From the NCBI GenBank assembly GCA_946886545.1, contig CAMPIU010000126.1, forward strand, positions 1 through 7,958: 7,958 nt of DNA, written 5' to 3'. Positions 1 through 6,071 of this stretch are shown piece after piece; the first letter of the stretch is position 1; the number at the start of each line of letters is the position of its first letter. The stretch is from an uncultured Flavobacteriales bacterium. GTDB taxonomy: Bacteria > Bacteroidota > Bacteroidia > Flavobacteriales > Crocinitomicaceae. The notes under the pieces are model-generated. The model saw nothing but the letters and a program-made list of their open reading frames with translations, did no database searches and had not been told where the DNA came from. The position numbers and the translations under genes were made by a program.

Positions 1-147
1 TACCTGATTGCTTCCAGCAGTAATTTTTGAGCAATTAAAATCGATTTTCATAGACCGCAAGAAGACTTAAAACCTTATCGATCAGAAAAATTCAACCCCC
101 TGAATGATTCTGTCATAATCCTGGAAGTTACTGATCTAGACCAACAA

Positions 148-447
148 GTGATTCAACTAGATACCTTACCAAATAAAGAGAAATTTTCGCCGATGGTATT
201 TGAATTTCGATATAAAGATTCTATTCGGAAAAAGGAAATAGAGGAAAGCTACAAACAGGAAATGGAGCGGGAAGAACAGCTAAAGAAACGGCAGTTGGAA
301 TCTCAGCAACAAATCAATCAGGAAGCAACTCCAACAAAAAAGAAGAAAAAGTCTTACCTACTTTTCCTTTTCGGGATCACCGGCGGTGGAATGCTTTTAA
401 TGAAACTTTTCGCAAGATCCAAAACGGTTAAACCATCCATCGCTTAA
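148..447 (+). CDS. Tail-family paralogue 1, start unclear, possibly 5'-truncated or broken
   Basis: I do not recognise a known function. From the GTG at 148 the product is 99 aa: a charged, probably coiled-coil stretch (about 27-58, rich in E, K, Q, R), five lysines (64-68), a hydrophobic Gly-rich segment (about 69-88) and a short basic end. This tail is identical to that of the next gene, and the stop lies 3 nt before that gene's ATG. No signal peptide is visible. The GTG is probably not the true start. The frame stays open back to 31, and its translation there contains LNDS (100-111), which matches LNDST in both downstream paralogues. The later DT, SP and DSIRKK also line up with their DT, SP and DSIKK. 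An in-frame TGA at 28-30 closes the frame, the other two frames also have stops within the first 23 bases, and there is no ATG between 31 and 147. It may be a decayed copy, a frameshifted gene or a gene with a non-ATG start. Confidence 0.5.
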   Translation: MIQLDTLPNKEKFSPMVFEFRYKDSIRKKEIEESYKQEMEREEQLKKRQLESQQQINQEATPTKKKKKSYLLFLFGITGGGMLLMKLFARSKTVKPSIA

Positions 448-556
448 TTCATGAAAACAATTCTCTTAATACTCATTTGTTTGACGACTTTAGTATCCTG
501 GACGCAAACTGCTATTATTGCTCATAAAAGTCATTCCGGAACAGCTGCTGATTTTT
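321..556 (+). repeat. Direct repeat copy A over the gene 1/gene 2 junction
   Basis: This block covers the lysine-rich tail of paralogue 1, the junction and the first ~35 codons of paralogue 2. It recurs 552 bp downstream (870-1108). By eye there are about 8 mismatches over the 206 nt from 351 to 556 compared with 903-1108, only two of them in the tail portion. A 3-bp indel lies just before the lysine codons. Homology at DNA level drops sharply at both ends. This points to recent tandem duplication or gene conversion. Confidence 0.85.
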
Positions 557-999
557 CTACGGAAGCTTTTGGAAACTTTGGAATTCCAAGCAGAAAAATG
601 GTTCAGGTTGTTTACTTAAACGATTCGACGACGTTGAATGTATACACCCGATTTGGTAATGAATTTGAAGGTGACACTATTCATTCACCGATCAACTACC
701 ATCTGAATATCGATTCGATTAAAAAAGCATCGCCTTATCTGCAAGAAATTGAATACGTTAATTTTAAGCATTCTCCCAAATCAGCGAGATCGAAAATCCC
801 TGTGGATGGACCTAAATTGAAAAGCAGCGAAAGTATTGAGTCCAATCCACTCATCCGGCCAAATTCTTTGGAAACAACTCCACCTCAAAAGAAGAAGAAG
901 AAGTCTTACCTACTTTTCCTTTTCGGGATCACCGGCGGTGGAATGCTTTTGATGAAACTTTTCGCAAGATCCAAAACTGTTAAACCATCCATCGCTTAA
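451..999 (+). CDS. Exported small protein with C-terminal anchor, tail-family paralogue 2
   Basis: This is a 182-aa protein of a family I cannot name. It has an N-terminal signal peptide (MK, hydrophobic core to about residue 16, likely cleavage near residues 18-20). A short motif follows, AIIAHKSHSGTAADF (21-35), shared exactly with the next gene. The middle (36-146) is divergent but keeps GNFG, LNDST, DTIHS, NYHLNIDS and NFKHSPK. The C-terminus has five lysines (147-151), a hydrophobic Gly-rich segment (152-171) with GITGGG, and ARSKTVKPSIA. Signal peptide plus tail suggest an exported protein held in the inner membrane, or a processed precursor. C10 lies in the signal core without a proper lipobox, so it is probably not a lipoprotein. 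The ATG follows the previous stop by 3 nt and precedes the next start by a similar 3-nt gap, so the genes are co-transcribed. Confidence 0.85.
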   Translation: MKTILLILICLTTLVSWTQTAIIAHKSHSGTAADFSTEAFGNFGIPSRKMVQVVYLNDSTTLNVYTRFGNEFEGDTIHSPINYHLNIDSIKKASPYLQEIEYVNFKHSPKSARSKIPVDGPKLKSSESIESNPLIRPNSLETTPPQKKKKKSYLLFLFGITGGGMLLMKLFARSKTVKPSIA

Positions 1000-1108
1000 T
1001 TCATGAAAACATTTCTCTTAACACTTATTTGTTTGACGACTTTAGTATCCTGGGCGCAAACTGCTATTATTGCTCATAAAAGTCATTCCGGAACAGCTGC
1101 CGACTTCT
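870..1108 (+). repeat. Direct repeat copy B over the gene 2/gene 3 junction
   Basis: This is the second copy of the junction repeat. It covers the tail of paralogue 2, the TAA-TTC-ATG junction and the signal peptide and AHKSHSG region of paralogue 3. The offset from copy A is exactly 552 nt over most of its length, which is also the distance between the ATGs of paralogues 2 and 3. The third paralogue's own tail is not part of a DNA-level repeat. Its protein sequence is nearly the same but most codons differ. Confidence 0.85.
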
Positions 1109-1548
1109 TTATTGATCCCTCAGGTAATTTCGGAGATCCTCAGCCAATTCCTCAATTACTTCAAGTAATCCGTTTAAATGATTCAACTTATGTCAATGTC
1201 TACTTAGATTCTTATTCAGCATATATTTATCATGATACTATTCACAGTGCCGTAATTGTAAATTATCATTTAAATATTGATTCTCTGAAAAAAGGAGATT
1301 ACTATTCTAAGGAAGTTGAATTTATCAATTTCAAACATTCTCCAAAAGATTTGAAACCAAAAACGCCTGGATATCAAATCCGTGAAGCAAAAAGTGAAAA
1401 AATCATTCAGAATGAAACACTAATCGAGCAACCTACCCCCAAGAAAAAGAAGAAATCATATCTTTTATTTCTTTTCGGTATTACAGGAGGAGGAATGTTA
1501 TTGATGAGATTATTCAGCCGAATTTTAACTCCACAGGTTATTTCATGA
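1003..1548 (+). CDS. Exported small protein with C-terminal anchor, tail-family paralogue 3
   Basis: This 181-aa protein has the same layout as paralogue 2: signal peptide (likely cleavage after S-W-A at 16-18), AIIAHKSHSGTAADF (21-35), a divergent middle with GNFG, LNDST, DTIHS, NYHLNIDS and NFKHSPK, five lysines (147-151), and a Gly-rich hydrophobic segment (152-171). It ends in SRILTPQVIS instead of ARSKTVKPSIA. The tail from the first lysine to MLLM is identical in protein to paralogue 2 although about 13 of its 22 codons differ synonymously, so the tail appears to be under strong protein-level selection. The stop overlaps the next start by 4 nt (ATGA), which indicates translational coupling with the DoxX-like gene. 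The function is unknown. The pattern suggests a periplasmic domain anchored or processed at its C-terminus. Confidence 0.85.
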   Translation: MKTFLLTLICLTTLVSWAQTAIIAHKSHSGTAADFFIDPSGNFGDPQPIPQLLQVIRLNDSTYVNVYLDSYSAYIYHDTIHSAVIVNYHLNIDSLKKGDYYSKEVEFINFKHSPKDLKPKTPGYQIREAKSEKIIQNETLIEQPTPKKKKKSYLLFLFGITGGGMLLMRLFSRILTPQVIS

Positions 1549-2633
1549 AAGAACACCTGAAACTGAGTTTTACCGGAATTGCAGTTTGGTGGATGCTGCT
1601 CCTTCCTTTCGATTATTCGCTTTTTGACCGGATCTTCAAATTGATTCAAAAACCGTTTATCAGTTTGCTCAAATTGATGGACGAAGATTTAATCTTTGAA
1701 ACAGATACTTACGGAACCTATGTTCTGATTGCACTCAGTTTACTTTTGGGAACCCTTTCCTCTCCCCTTGTTCACTGGCTGTGTTCCAAATGGAAATTAA
1801 ACACTACCCAGGTTCTAAAAACCGTTCTTGCCGGGATATTATTTCTTTTTCTATTCAAATATGGCTGGGATAAACTAATCAAAATCCAATTCTATCAACC
1901 CGAACCCAATACCCTGTTCACCCCCTACGGAAAATTATCTAAAGATATTGCCTACTGGTCTTTGGTCGGGAGTTCTTATTCCTACACTTTTGCCTTAGGA
2001 CTTATTGAAGTATTGGCCGCATTGCTATTATTATTCAAACGAACACAATTCCTGGCTTCTTTATTGGCAATTGTCATTTTCGGACAGGTTTTACTGATTA
2101 ATTTCTCCTTCGACATTTCTGTAAAGCTTTTATCCGGCTCGCTCTTTTTATTCAGTATCGCTTACAGTTCTTGTTTTAAACAAAACTGGCGAGGTGTATT
2201 CGGATTTTCACAATCAAATAAACCGGAAACCTCTTCCCGCTTACATCAAATTGTAAAATATACATTCGCAGCACTGGTAATTATTGAAAGTATGCTTCCT
2301 GCTCTTCTAAGCAAGAACCTCAATGATGATCAGTTTCCGCGTATCCCTCATCATGGCGCTTACAGGGTTTATGGAAGTCAGCAGATCAAACACCTGTTCA
2401 TACACCGTAATCACTACCTGATTCTTCAGTCATGGGATGATCAATTCAGGGATTACAAAATAGAAACAAAATCTCCGGATCAATACCATTCATTAGACAG
2501 GAAAATTACCTGCAAATGGGATCAGAACTTGCTCATTATCGAAACAGACACTTTCGCCATCAAAAAAATCCCATTCAAAAATCTCCCGCTTCTGAAAGAA
2601 AGTTTTCACACATTTTCCGATGAATTCCATTGA
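1545..2633 (+). CDS. Polytopic membrane protein with DoxX-like core and soluble C-terminal domain
   Basis: This is a 362-aa integral membrane protein. Hydrophobic segments are near residues 7-22, 57-79, 90-105, 146-164, 168-187, 193-210 and 236-255, about seven in all. The C-terminal ~105 residues are soluble, with PRIPHHGAYRVYG near its start. The central part (about 92-210) has the look of the DoxX/SURF4-like four-helix fold: KYGWDKL after one helix, a Phe/Pro-rich extracytoplasmic loop, then helices with GLIEVLAALLLL and GQVLLINFSFD. DoxX-like proteins are linked to respiratory or redox functions in some bacteria, but the substrate here cannot be inferred. The ATG overlaps the stop of paralogue 3 by 4 nt, so it belongs to the tail-family operon, and a hairpin follows its stop directly. 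The protein could be a partner or a membrane factor for the anchored paralogues. That is inference from context only. Confidence 0.75.
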   Translation: MKEHLKLSFTGIAVWWMLLLPFDYSLFDRIFKLIQKPFISLLKLMDEDLIFETDTYGTYVLIALSLLLGTLSSPLVHWLCSKWKLNTTQVLKTVLAGILFLFLFKYGWDKLIKIQFYQPEPNTLFTPYGKLSKDIAYWSLVGSSYSYTFALGLIEVLAALLLLFKRTQFLASLLAIVIFGQVLLINFSFDISVKLLSGSLFLFSIAYSSCFKQNWRGVFGFSQSNKPETSSRLHQIVKYTFAALVIIESMLPALLSKNLNDDQFPRIPHHGAYRVYGSQQIKHLFIHRNHYLILQSWDDQFRDYKIETKSPDQYHSLDRKITCKWDQNLLIIETDTFAIKKIPFKNLPLLKESFHTFSDEFH

Positions 2634-2656
2634 TTTTGGGACATCCAAAAGTTTTA
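2634..2656 (+). terminator. Probable intrinsic terminator of the tail-family operon
   Basis: A perfect 6-bp inverted repeat starts at the base after the stop codon: TTTTGG (2634-2639), 5-nt loop, CCAAAA (2645-2650). It is followed by GTTTTA. The stem is AT-rich and the T run is short, so termination may be partial, but its place at the end of the operon and just before a promoter fits. Confidence 0.5.
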
Positions 2657-2668
2657 TCGAAATAAAGG

Positions 2669-2697
2669 TTTGTGGTATTATTTTTTCCTTACTTTTG
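2669..2697 (+). promoter_or_regulatory. Bacteroidota-type promoter for the response regulator
   Basis: TTTG at 2669-2672 and TACTTTTG at 2690-2697 match the Bacteroidota sigma-ABfr consensus (TTTG and TAnnTTTG), separated by 17 nt. Transcription would start near 2703, giving a short leader before the ATG at 2722. The element match is direct observation; promoter activity is inferred. Confidence 0.65.
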
Positions 2698-2721
2698 TCT
2701 TGTTTAAAATTAATCTAAATA

Positions 2722-3402
2722 ATGAAGCTCATTTTAGCCGACAGTAATGAAATTATCCGCATTGGTTTGCGCACGCTGTTGTCTACTGAGCGGAATATTC
2801 AAATTGTTGGAGAAGCAAGAAACAATGAAGAGTTGATTGCACTTAACAAGGCTTTTGATGCAAACATTATTTTAGTCGATTACACCTCCAAGGGGTTCTC
2901 AATTGACGTCATTCCTCAAATTCTTCAGAAAAAGCCGGATTTGAATGTGGTAGCGATCACACCGGAGCAATCAGCTCAAACCCTGGTAAATGCATTGCGC
3001 TCCGGAGTAAAAAGTTACATCAAAAAAGATTGTGACAGTTCAGAGATCATTGATTCGATTCGTGAAACATGGAGAGGGAATAAATTCTTTTGCGGGCAGA
3101 TCCTGGAAACAATCCGCGATGCTTCCATTGATGTAAATGACATTGACATTGATTCATTCAGCTGTGAACCGATTACACTGAGTGAGCGTGAAACAGAGAT
3201 TATCACGATGATCGCAGAGGGACTAACCAATATAATGATCGCCGATTCTCTTTGTTTGAGTAATCACACCATCAATACACACCGTAAGAATATTATGGCA
3301 AAACTGGGTGTGAAAAACACCGCCGGAATTGTAATCTATGCGGTAAAAACAAATCTGGTATCTCCGAATAAATTCCTGTTTGCAGCAGACCCTAATTCTT
3401 AG
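2722..3402 (+). CDS. NarL/LuxR-family response regulator, orphan in this window
   Basis: This 226-aa cytoplasmic transcription regulator has a receiver domain at about 1-118 and a LuxR-type DNA-binding HTH at about 150-212. The receiver has phosphoacceptor D53 (in ILVDY), switch residue T80 and conserved K102. The usual acidic pair is altered: the N-terminal motif reads LADSNE instead of LADDH-like, so D7 is kept and the second Asp is Ser8. That position is normally a direct Mg ligand (CheY D13). The output domain is typical, with LSERETEI (153-160), GLTNIMIADSLCLS (167-180), and the recognition helix NHTINTHRKNIMAKLGV (181-197). The linker (133-150) is short and acidic. No kinase gene is nearby. 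It has its own promoter just upstream and sits between two operons in the same direction. Targets cannot be told from sequence. Family assignment is secure. Confidence 0.95.
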   Translation: MKLILADSNEIIRIGLRTLLSTERNIQIVGEARNNEELIALNKAFDANIILVDYTSKGFSIDVIPQILQKKPDLNVVAITPEQSAQTLVNALRSGVKSYIKKDCDSSEIIDSIRETWRGNKFFCGQILETIRDASIDVNDIDIDSFSCEPITLSERETEIITMIAEGLTNIMIADSLCLSNHTINTHRKNIMAKLGVKNTAGIVIYAVKTNLVSPNKFLFAADPNS

Positions 3403-3411
3403 GAAATTTTT
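3391..3411 (+). terminator. Weak hairpin overlapping the response-regulator stop codon
   Basis: CCTAA (3391-3395), 3-nt loop, TTAGG (3399-3403) forms a short perfect stem that includes the TAG stop, followed by AAA and a run of seven T. It has the geometry of an intrinsic terminator, but the 5-bp stem is weak, so read-through into the following operon is possible. Confidence 0.35.
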
Positions 3412-3469
3412 TTCTTTCATTTTTTGAACCTAATTTTAATCTGATTGTACTACAGATAAAAATTGCTAT

Positions 3470-4666
3470 ATGCGTCATTACGTACTTTTTGTTTTACTGC
3501 TTTTTACGACTGTCTTCAGCAAAGCTCAGTCGCAGGAAAAAAACGTATACAACAACACCAATACTAATACCGGAAACACACTGATCATTCAAGACACAAC
3601 TATCCAGGCACCTGCTCAAGAAGAGATGCGAATTGAATCAAAAAAGGTCAAATCCTATAAAGCAAGCTCCGCTCCGAAATTAGCAGATGAAAAAGCGGAT
3701 AAAGATTCCAATTCAAGTATTCAGCAGCTTAAAAGTGCCAAGTACCAATTCGAAACCAATTACTCCAATTCCAAGCATCAATTAACCCGGAGAAGTGCCA
3801 GTCCGCTGGAATTGCAGAACATGAAGCAAAGTGCCCAGTTATATGCGAACATGCTACCGGGAAGCTTTGAAAAACACTTTTACACATATTTGTTGAGCAA
3901 ATACGATCCGAAACAATTCCATGAGCTGAAACAAGCAGCAAAACTTGAACCTACCAAAACGGAAGTTCAGCAAGAATTAGTTGCATACGGAATAGCTGTA
4001 AATGACCAGAAACTTTCAGACAGTGTAACCGTTCAAATGATCGCCCAGAATAAAATTACAGGAGGTTTACTCACTTATGCAGCTGACCTGGTTAATTCGG
4101 TTCCAAGCAACGGAACACTTTTACTTCATGGTTACACAGAACTTATTCCTGTAAACTATGAGAAAAACACACTTGGAAGAACAGATCTGGAGTTAATCTC
4201 AGTTGATTTGATGCAGAGTCCCGATTATCAGGCAAGCCTGGAATCGAGAGGTTACGTAATGCCTAACTCAACTTTCATAGATACCACATTCGTACAAACT
4301 TTCTGTGCGCTCAATGTTTCAAAAAACATCTACCTGTCCATGTCTTTTCCAAAAGAGTATTTTCAGGGAATCAGTTCTTCGCTGAACACCGCTGGCCTGA
4401 CTTTTGCGTACGACCAAAGCACCCTGGATTACAATGCATGGAACTCTGAATTGATCGAAACAAAGTGGAAAAAACAGGAATTGGGAATTGCGAAAGATCA
4501 GCAATCGGATGCACTTTCGGCAAATTACCTCCCAGCACTTATTAGTGTTGCAAGAATATACGAAGAATACAACAAAACAGAAGAAGTTAAAGAAATCAAT
4601 CAACTCATTATGAGCGTTGCTACTAGGGCGCGGAAAACAGGTCAACTTTCAAAAATTAAGCGCTGA
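3470..4666 (+). CDS. Exported protein of unknown function, first gene of the ECF sigma operon
   Basis: This 398-aa protein has a clear signal peptide (MRHYVLF then a Leu-rich core; likely cleavage after S-K-A at 17-19). A low-complexity, Asn/Thr/Ser/Lys-rich linker runs to about residue 110, so the mature protein probably has a flexible N-terminal arm. The rest looks folded: a helical part (about 112-200), a segment YAADLVNSVPSNGTLLLHGY (203-222) followed by RTDLELISVDLM (237-248), and a helical end (about 335-390). The segment at 203-260 is reminiscent of the soluble part of DUF2723-type proteins (a 'seen goods' motif of small hydrophobics, G-x-x-E/D, then R-x-D-hydrophobic), but this is a memory-level resemblance and unproven. 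There is no C-terminal secretion domain and no lipobox. Its TGA overlaps the sigma factor's ATG by one base, so it is coupled to the sigma/anti-sigma pair and may be a sensor, a ligand or an envelope effector of that switch. Confidence 0.8.
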   Translation: MRHYVLFVLLLFTTVFSKAQSQEKNVYNNTNTNTGNTLIIQDTTIQAPAQEEMRIESKKVKSYKASSAPKLADEKADKDSNSSIQQLKSAKYQFETNYSNSKHQLTRRSASPLELQNMKQSAQLYANMLPGSFEKHFYTYLLSKYDPKQFHELKQAAKLEPTKTEVQQELVAYGIAVNDQKLSDSVTVQMIAQNKITGGLLTYAADLVNSVPSNGTLLLHGYTELIPVNYEKNTLGRTDLELISVDLMQSPDYQASLESRGYVMPNSTFIDTTFVQTFCALNVSKNIYLSMSFPKEYFQGISSSLNTAGLTFAYDQSTLDYNAWNSELIETKWKKQELGIAKDQQSDALSANYLPALISVARIYEEYNKTEEVKEINQLIMSVATRARKTGQLSKIKR

Positions 4667-5265
4667 TGCGAATGATCAAAAAGGAATACGACCAAATGAC
4701 CGACGAACAATTGGTCATTGGGATGGCTGGAGGCGATCAGAGAGCTTTTGATAAGCTCTATGGACGTTATTCATCTGCCCTCTTGTCGTATTTCATGCGC
4801 ATGCTTTGGCGGGACCGTGAAAAGTCTGAAGATTTTGTTCATGATTTCTTTACCAAGTTAATTCACCGGCCTGAACTTTTTGATACGACACGTTCTTTTA
4901 AAACCTGGATGTATTCGGTTGCAAATAATATGTGCAAGAATGAATACAAAAAACAGGAAATAAGAAAGAATACCAGTAACGGATTAGATCATACTTATTC
5001 CGTAAGCGATGTAAATAAAAACACGGAAAACCAAGTACATCATGTCCTATTTAAGGAAGCGTACGATTACCAGGTCACCCAACTCGAAGATAAACACCGG
5101 GAAGTATTTGAAATGCGCCACTTCGACGGATTATCGATTAAGGAAATAGCCGAAGCTTTGGAAATCAGTGAGGGAACCATTAAATCCCGCCTATTTTATG
5201 CAACCAAGTATTTGGCACAAGGATTAAAAGAATACCAACCAGAACATCATACAAAACAATCATGA
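4666..5265 (+). CDS. ECF-type RNA polymerase sigma factor
   Basis: This 199-aa sigma-70 family protein of the extracytoplasmic-function group binds core RNA polymerase and directs it to a dedicated promoter set. Region 2 spans about 25-95 (AFDKLYGRYSSALLSYF, SEDFVHDFF, then SFKTWMYSVANNMCKNEYKK for -10 recognition). Region 4 spans about 133-186 (LEDKHREVFEMRHFDGLS, then the helix-turn-helix IKEIAEALEISEGTIKSRL for -35 recognition). There is no region 3 and no extra C-terminal domain. Length is normal for the group. ATG 4666 is chosen because it overlaps the upstream stop (TGATG); Met3 or Met11 would also leave the domains whole. The stop overlaps the following gene by 4 nt, the usual sign of a sigma/anti-sigma pair. 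It is predicted to be held inactive by the downstream membrane protein. Confidence 0.95.
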   Translation: MRMIKKEYDQMTDEQLVIGMAGGDQRAFDKLYGRYSSALLSYFMRMLWRDREKSEDFVHDFFTKLIHRPELFDTTRSFKTWMYSVANNMCKNEYKKQEIRKNTSNGLDHTYSVSDVNKNTENQVHHVLFKEAYDYQVTQLEDKHREVFEMRHFDGLSIKEIAEALEISEGTIKSRLFYATKYLAQGLKEYQPEHHTKQS

Positions 5266-6071
5266 ATACTTTTGACGAAATCATACAAACAAAGGCTTAT
5301 AACGACTTAACTCCCAATGAACTGGAAGTTATCCGGGAGTTGGTGTCTTCCGAGGAAGAATACAATGAAATGAAATCGTTTTATGCCGGAATTGACCAAT
5401 TGGCTATTTCAAACATAGCGGAAGTTTCTCCTTCGGTGAAGTCCAGCCTAAATTCAGTATTTCAGGCCAAGCATCCCGGTATCAGTCAAAACTGGAATGC
5501 ACCGGAAGTAACGGAAAAGAAAGTCATTCCCTTATACAACCGCAACTTATTCCGTGTTGCAGCATTACTTGTCTTATCCGCAGGAATTACAACTATATGG
5601 GTTTCCATGTCTGAAAATCAATTAGCAAATGCTGAAAAGCTTCAAATGACTGCTAGTAATGACAGTTTATTGACTGAAGAAAAGAAAGAAATTGAGCCTA
5701 AAAAGAAATTCCCTTTAAATGAAGGAAATGAGGAGCAGTTTACAGCAGCTTCAAGTATCCCTGCAGATAATAATTTAGAACAGAAAACACATATTACAAC
5801 TAACGCTACCATTAGTCACGCTTTACCTGATAAAAGTGCCGAAACCCGTTACAAAGAATCTGTTTCTGCAGAACCGACGACGTATTATTTCTCAAGCAAT
5901 AAAGCTAAAGAAGCTAGCGGAGAAAAAAAGGATGGTGATGCGGAAGGCTTATTGAAAGCTGGAATGGATGCAGATTTGAATCCCGGAGGATTTTACAGAG
6001 AATCCGCTAAAGACTTTAAACCGAGCATTAAAACAACTGATTTACTTAGTTTGATTGAACCGAGCTTTTGA
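5262..6071 (+). CDS. Probable membrane anti-sigma factor
   Basis: This 269-aa protein has one transmembrane helix at about 96-116 (FRVAALLVLSAGITTIWVSM). The N-terminal ~95 residues would be cytoplasmic, acidic and helical (DEIIQTKAYNDLTPNELEVI), suited to binding the sigma factor. The ~150-residue C-terminal part would be periplasmic and is mostly low-complexity, ending in a better-ordered block from GLLKAGMDADLNPGGFY to LLSLIEPSF. No zinc-finger HxxxCxxC anti-sigma motif is visible, so it is not of the ZAS class. The role is assigned from position (4-nt ATGA overlap with the ECF sigma gene) and from topology; I cannot name the family. The periplasmic end could contact the exported product of the first operon gene, which is inference. 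It is the last gene before a convergent inverted repeat. Confidence 0.75.
   Translation: MNTFDEIIQTKAYNDLTPNELEVIRELVSSEEEYNEMKSFYAGIDQLAISNIAEVSPSVKSSLNSVFQAKHPGISQNWNAPEVTEKKVIPLYNRNLFRVAALLVLSAGITTIWVSMSENQLANAEKLQMTASNDSLLTEEKKEIEPKKKFPLNEGNEEQFTAASSIPADNNLEQKTHITTNATISHALPDKSAETRYKESVSAEPTTYYFSSNKAKEASGEKKDGDAEGLLKAGMDADLNPGGFYRESAKDFKPSIKTTDLLSLIEPSF

Noticed and set aside
331..350. A-rich lysine codons as a programmed frameshift or phase-variation site
   Set aside because: The runs are interrupted by G in every copy and all three genes read through in frame to the same tail, so there is no sign of slippage.
451..999. Lipoprotein reading of paralogue 2 (Cys10 in the signal peptide)
   Set aside because: The residues before Cys10 (L-I-L-I) do not fit a lipobox, and a better signal peptidase I site lies at about residues 16-20.
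448..1549. Palindrome TTCATGAA at the three starts (448, 1000, 1542) as a regulatory site
   Set aside because: Two copies are explained by the junction duplication, and the site is built on ATGAA of the start codon, so a separate role is not supported.
1407..1649. Open frame on the minus strand over the end of paralogue 3
   Set aside because: It is antisense to a conserved coding tail and its poly-Phe stretch is just the complement of the lysine codons.
4319..4645. 108-aa open frame on the minus strand inside the exported-protein gene
   Set aside because: Its composition is Phe/Cys-rich antisense of coding DNA and it lacks domain or family signs; the plus-strand gene is complete with a signal peptide and coupled neighbours.
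3470..4666. Type IX secretion substrate
   Set aside because: There is no C-terminal sorting domain; the end is a charged helix finishing in LSKIKR.
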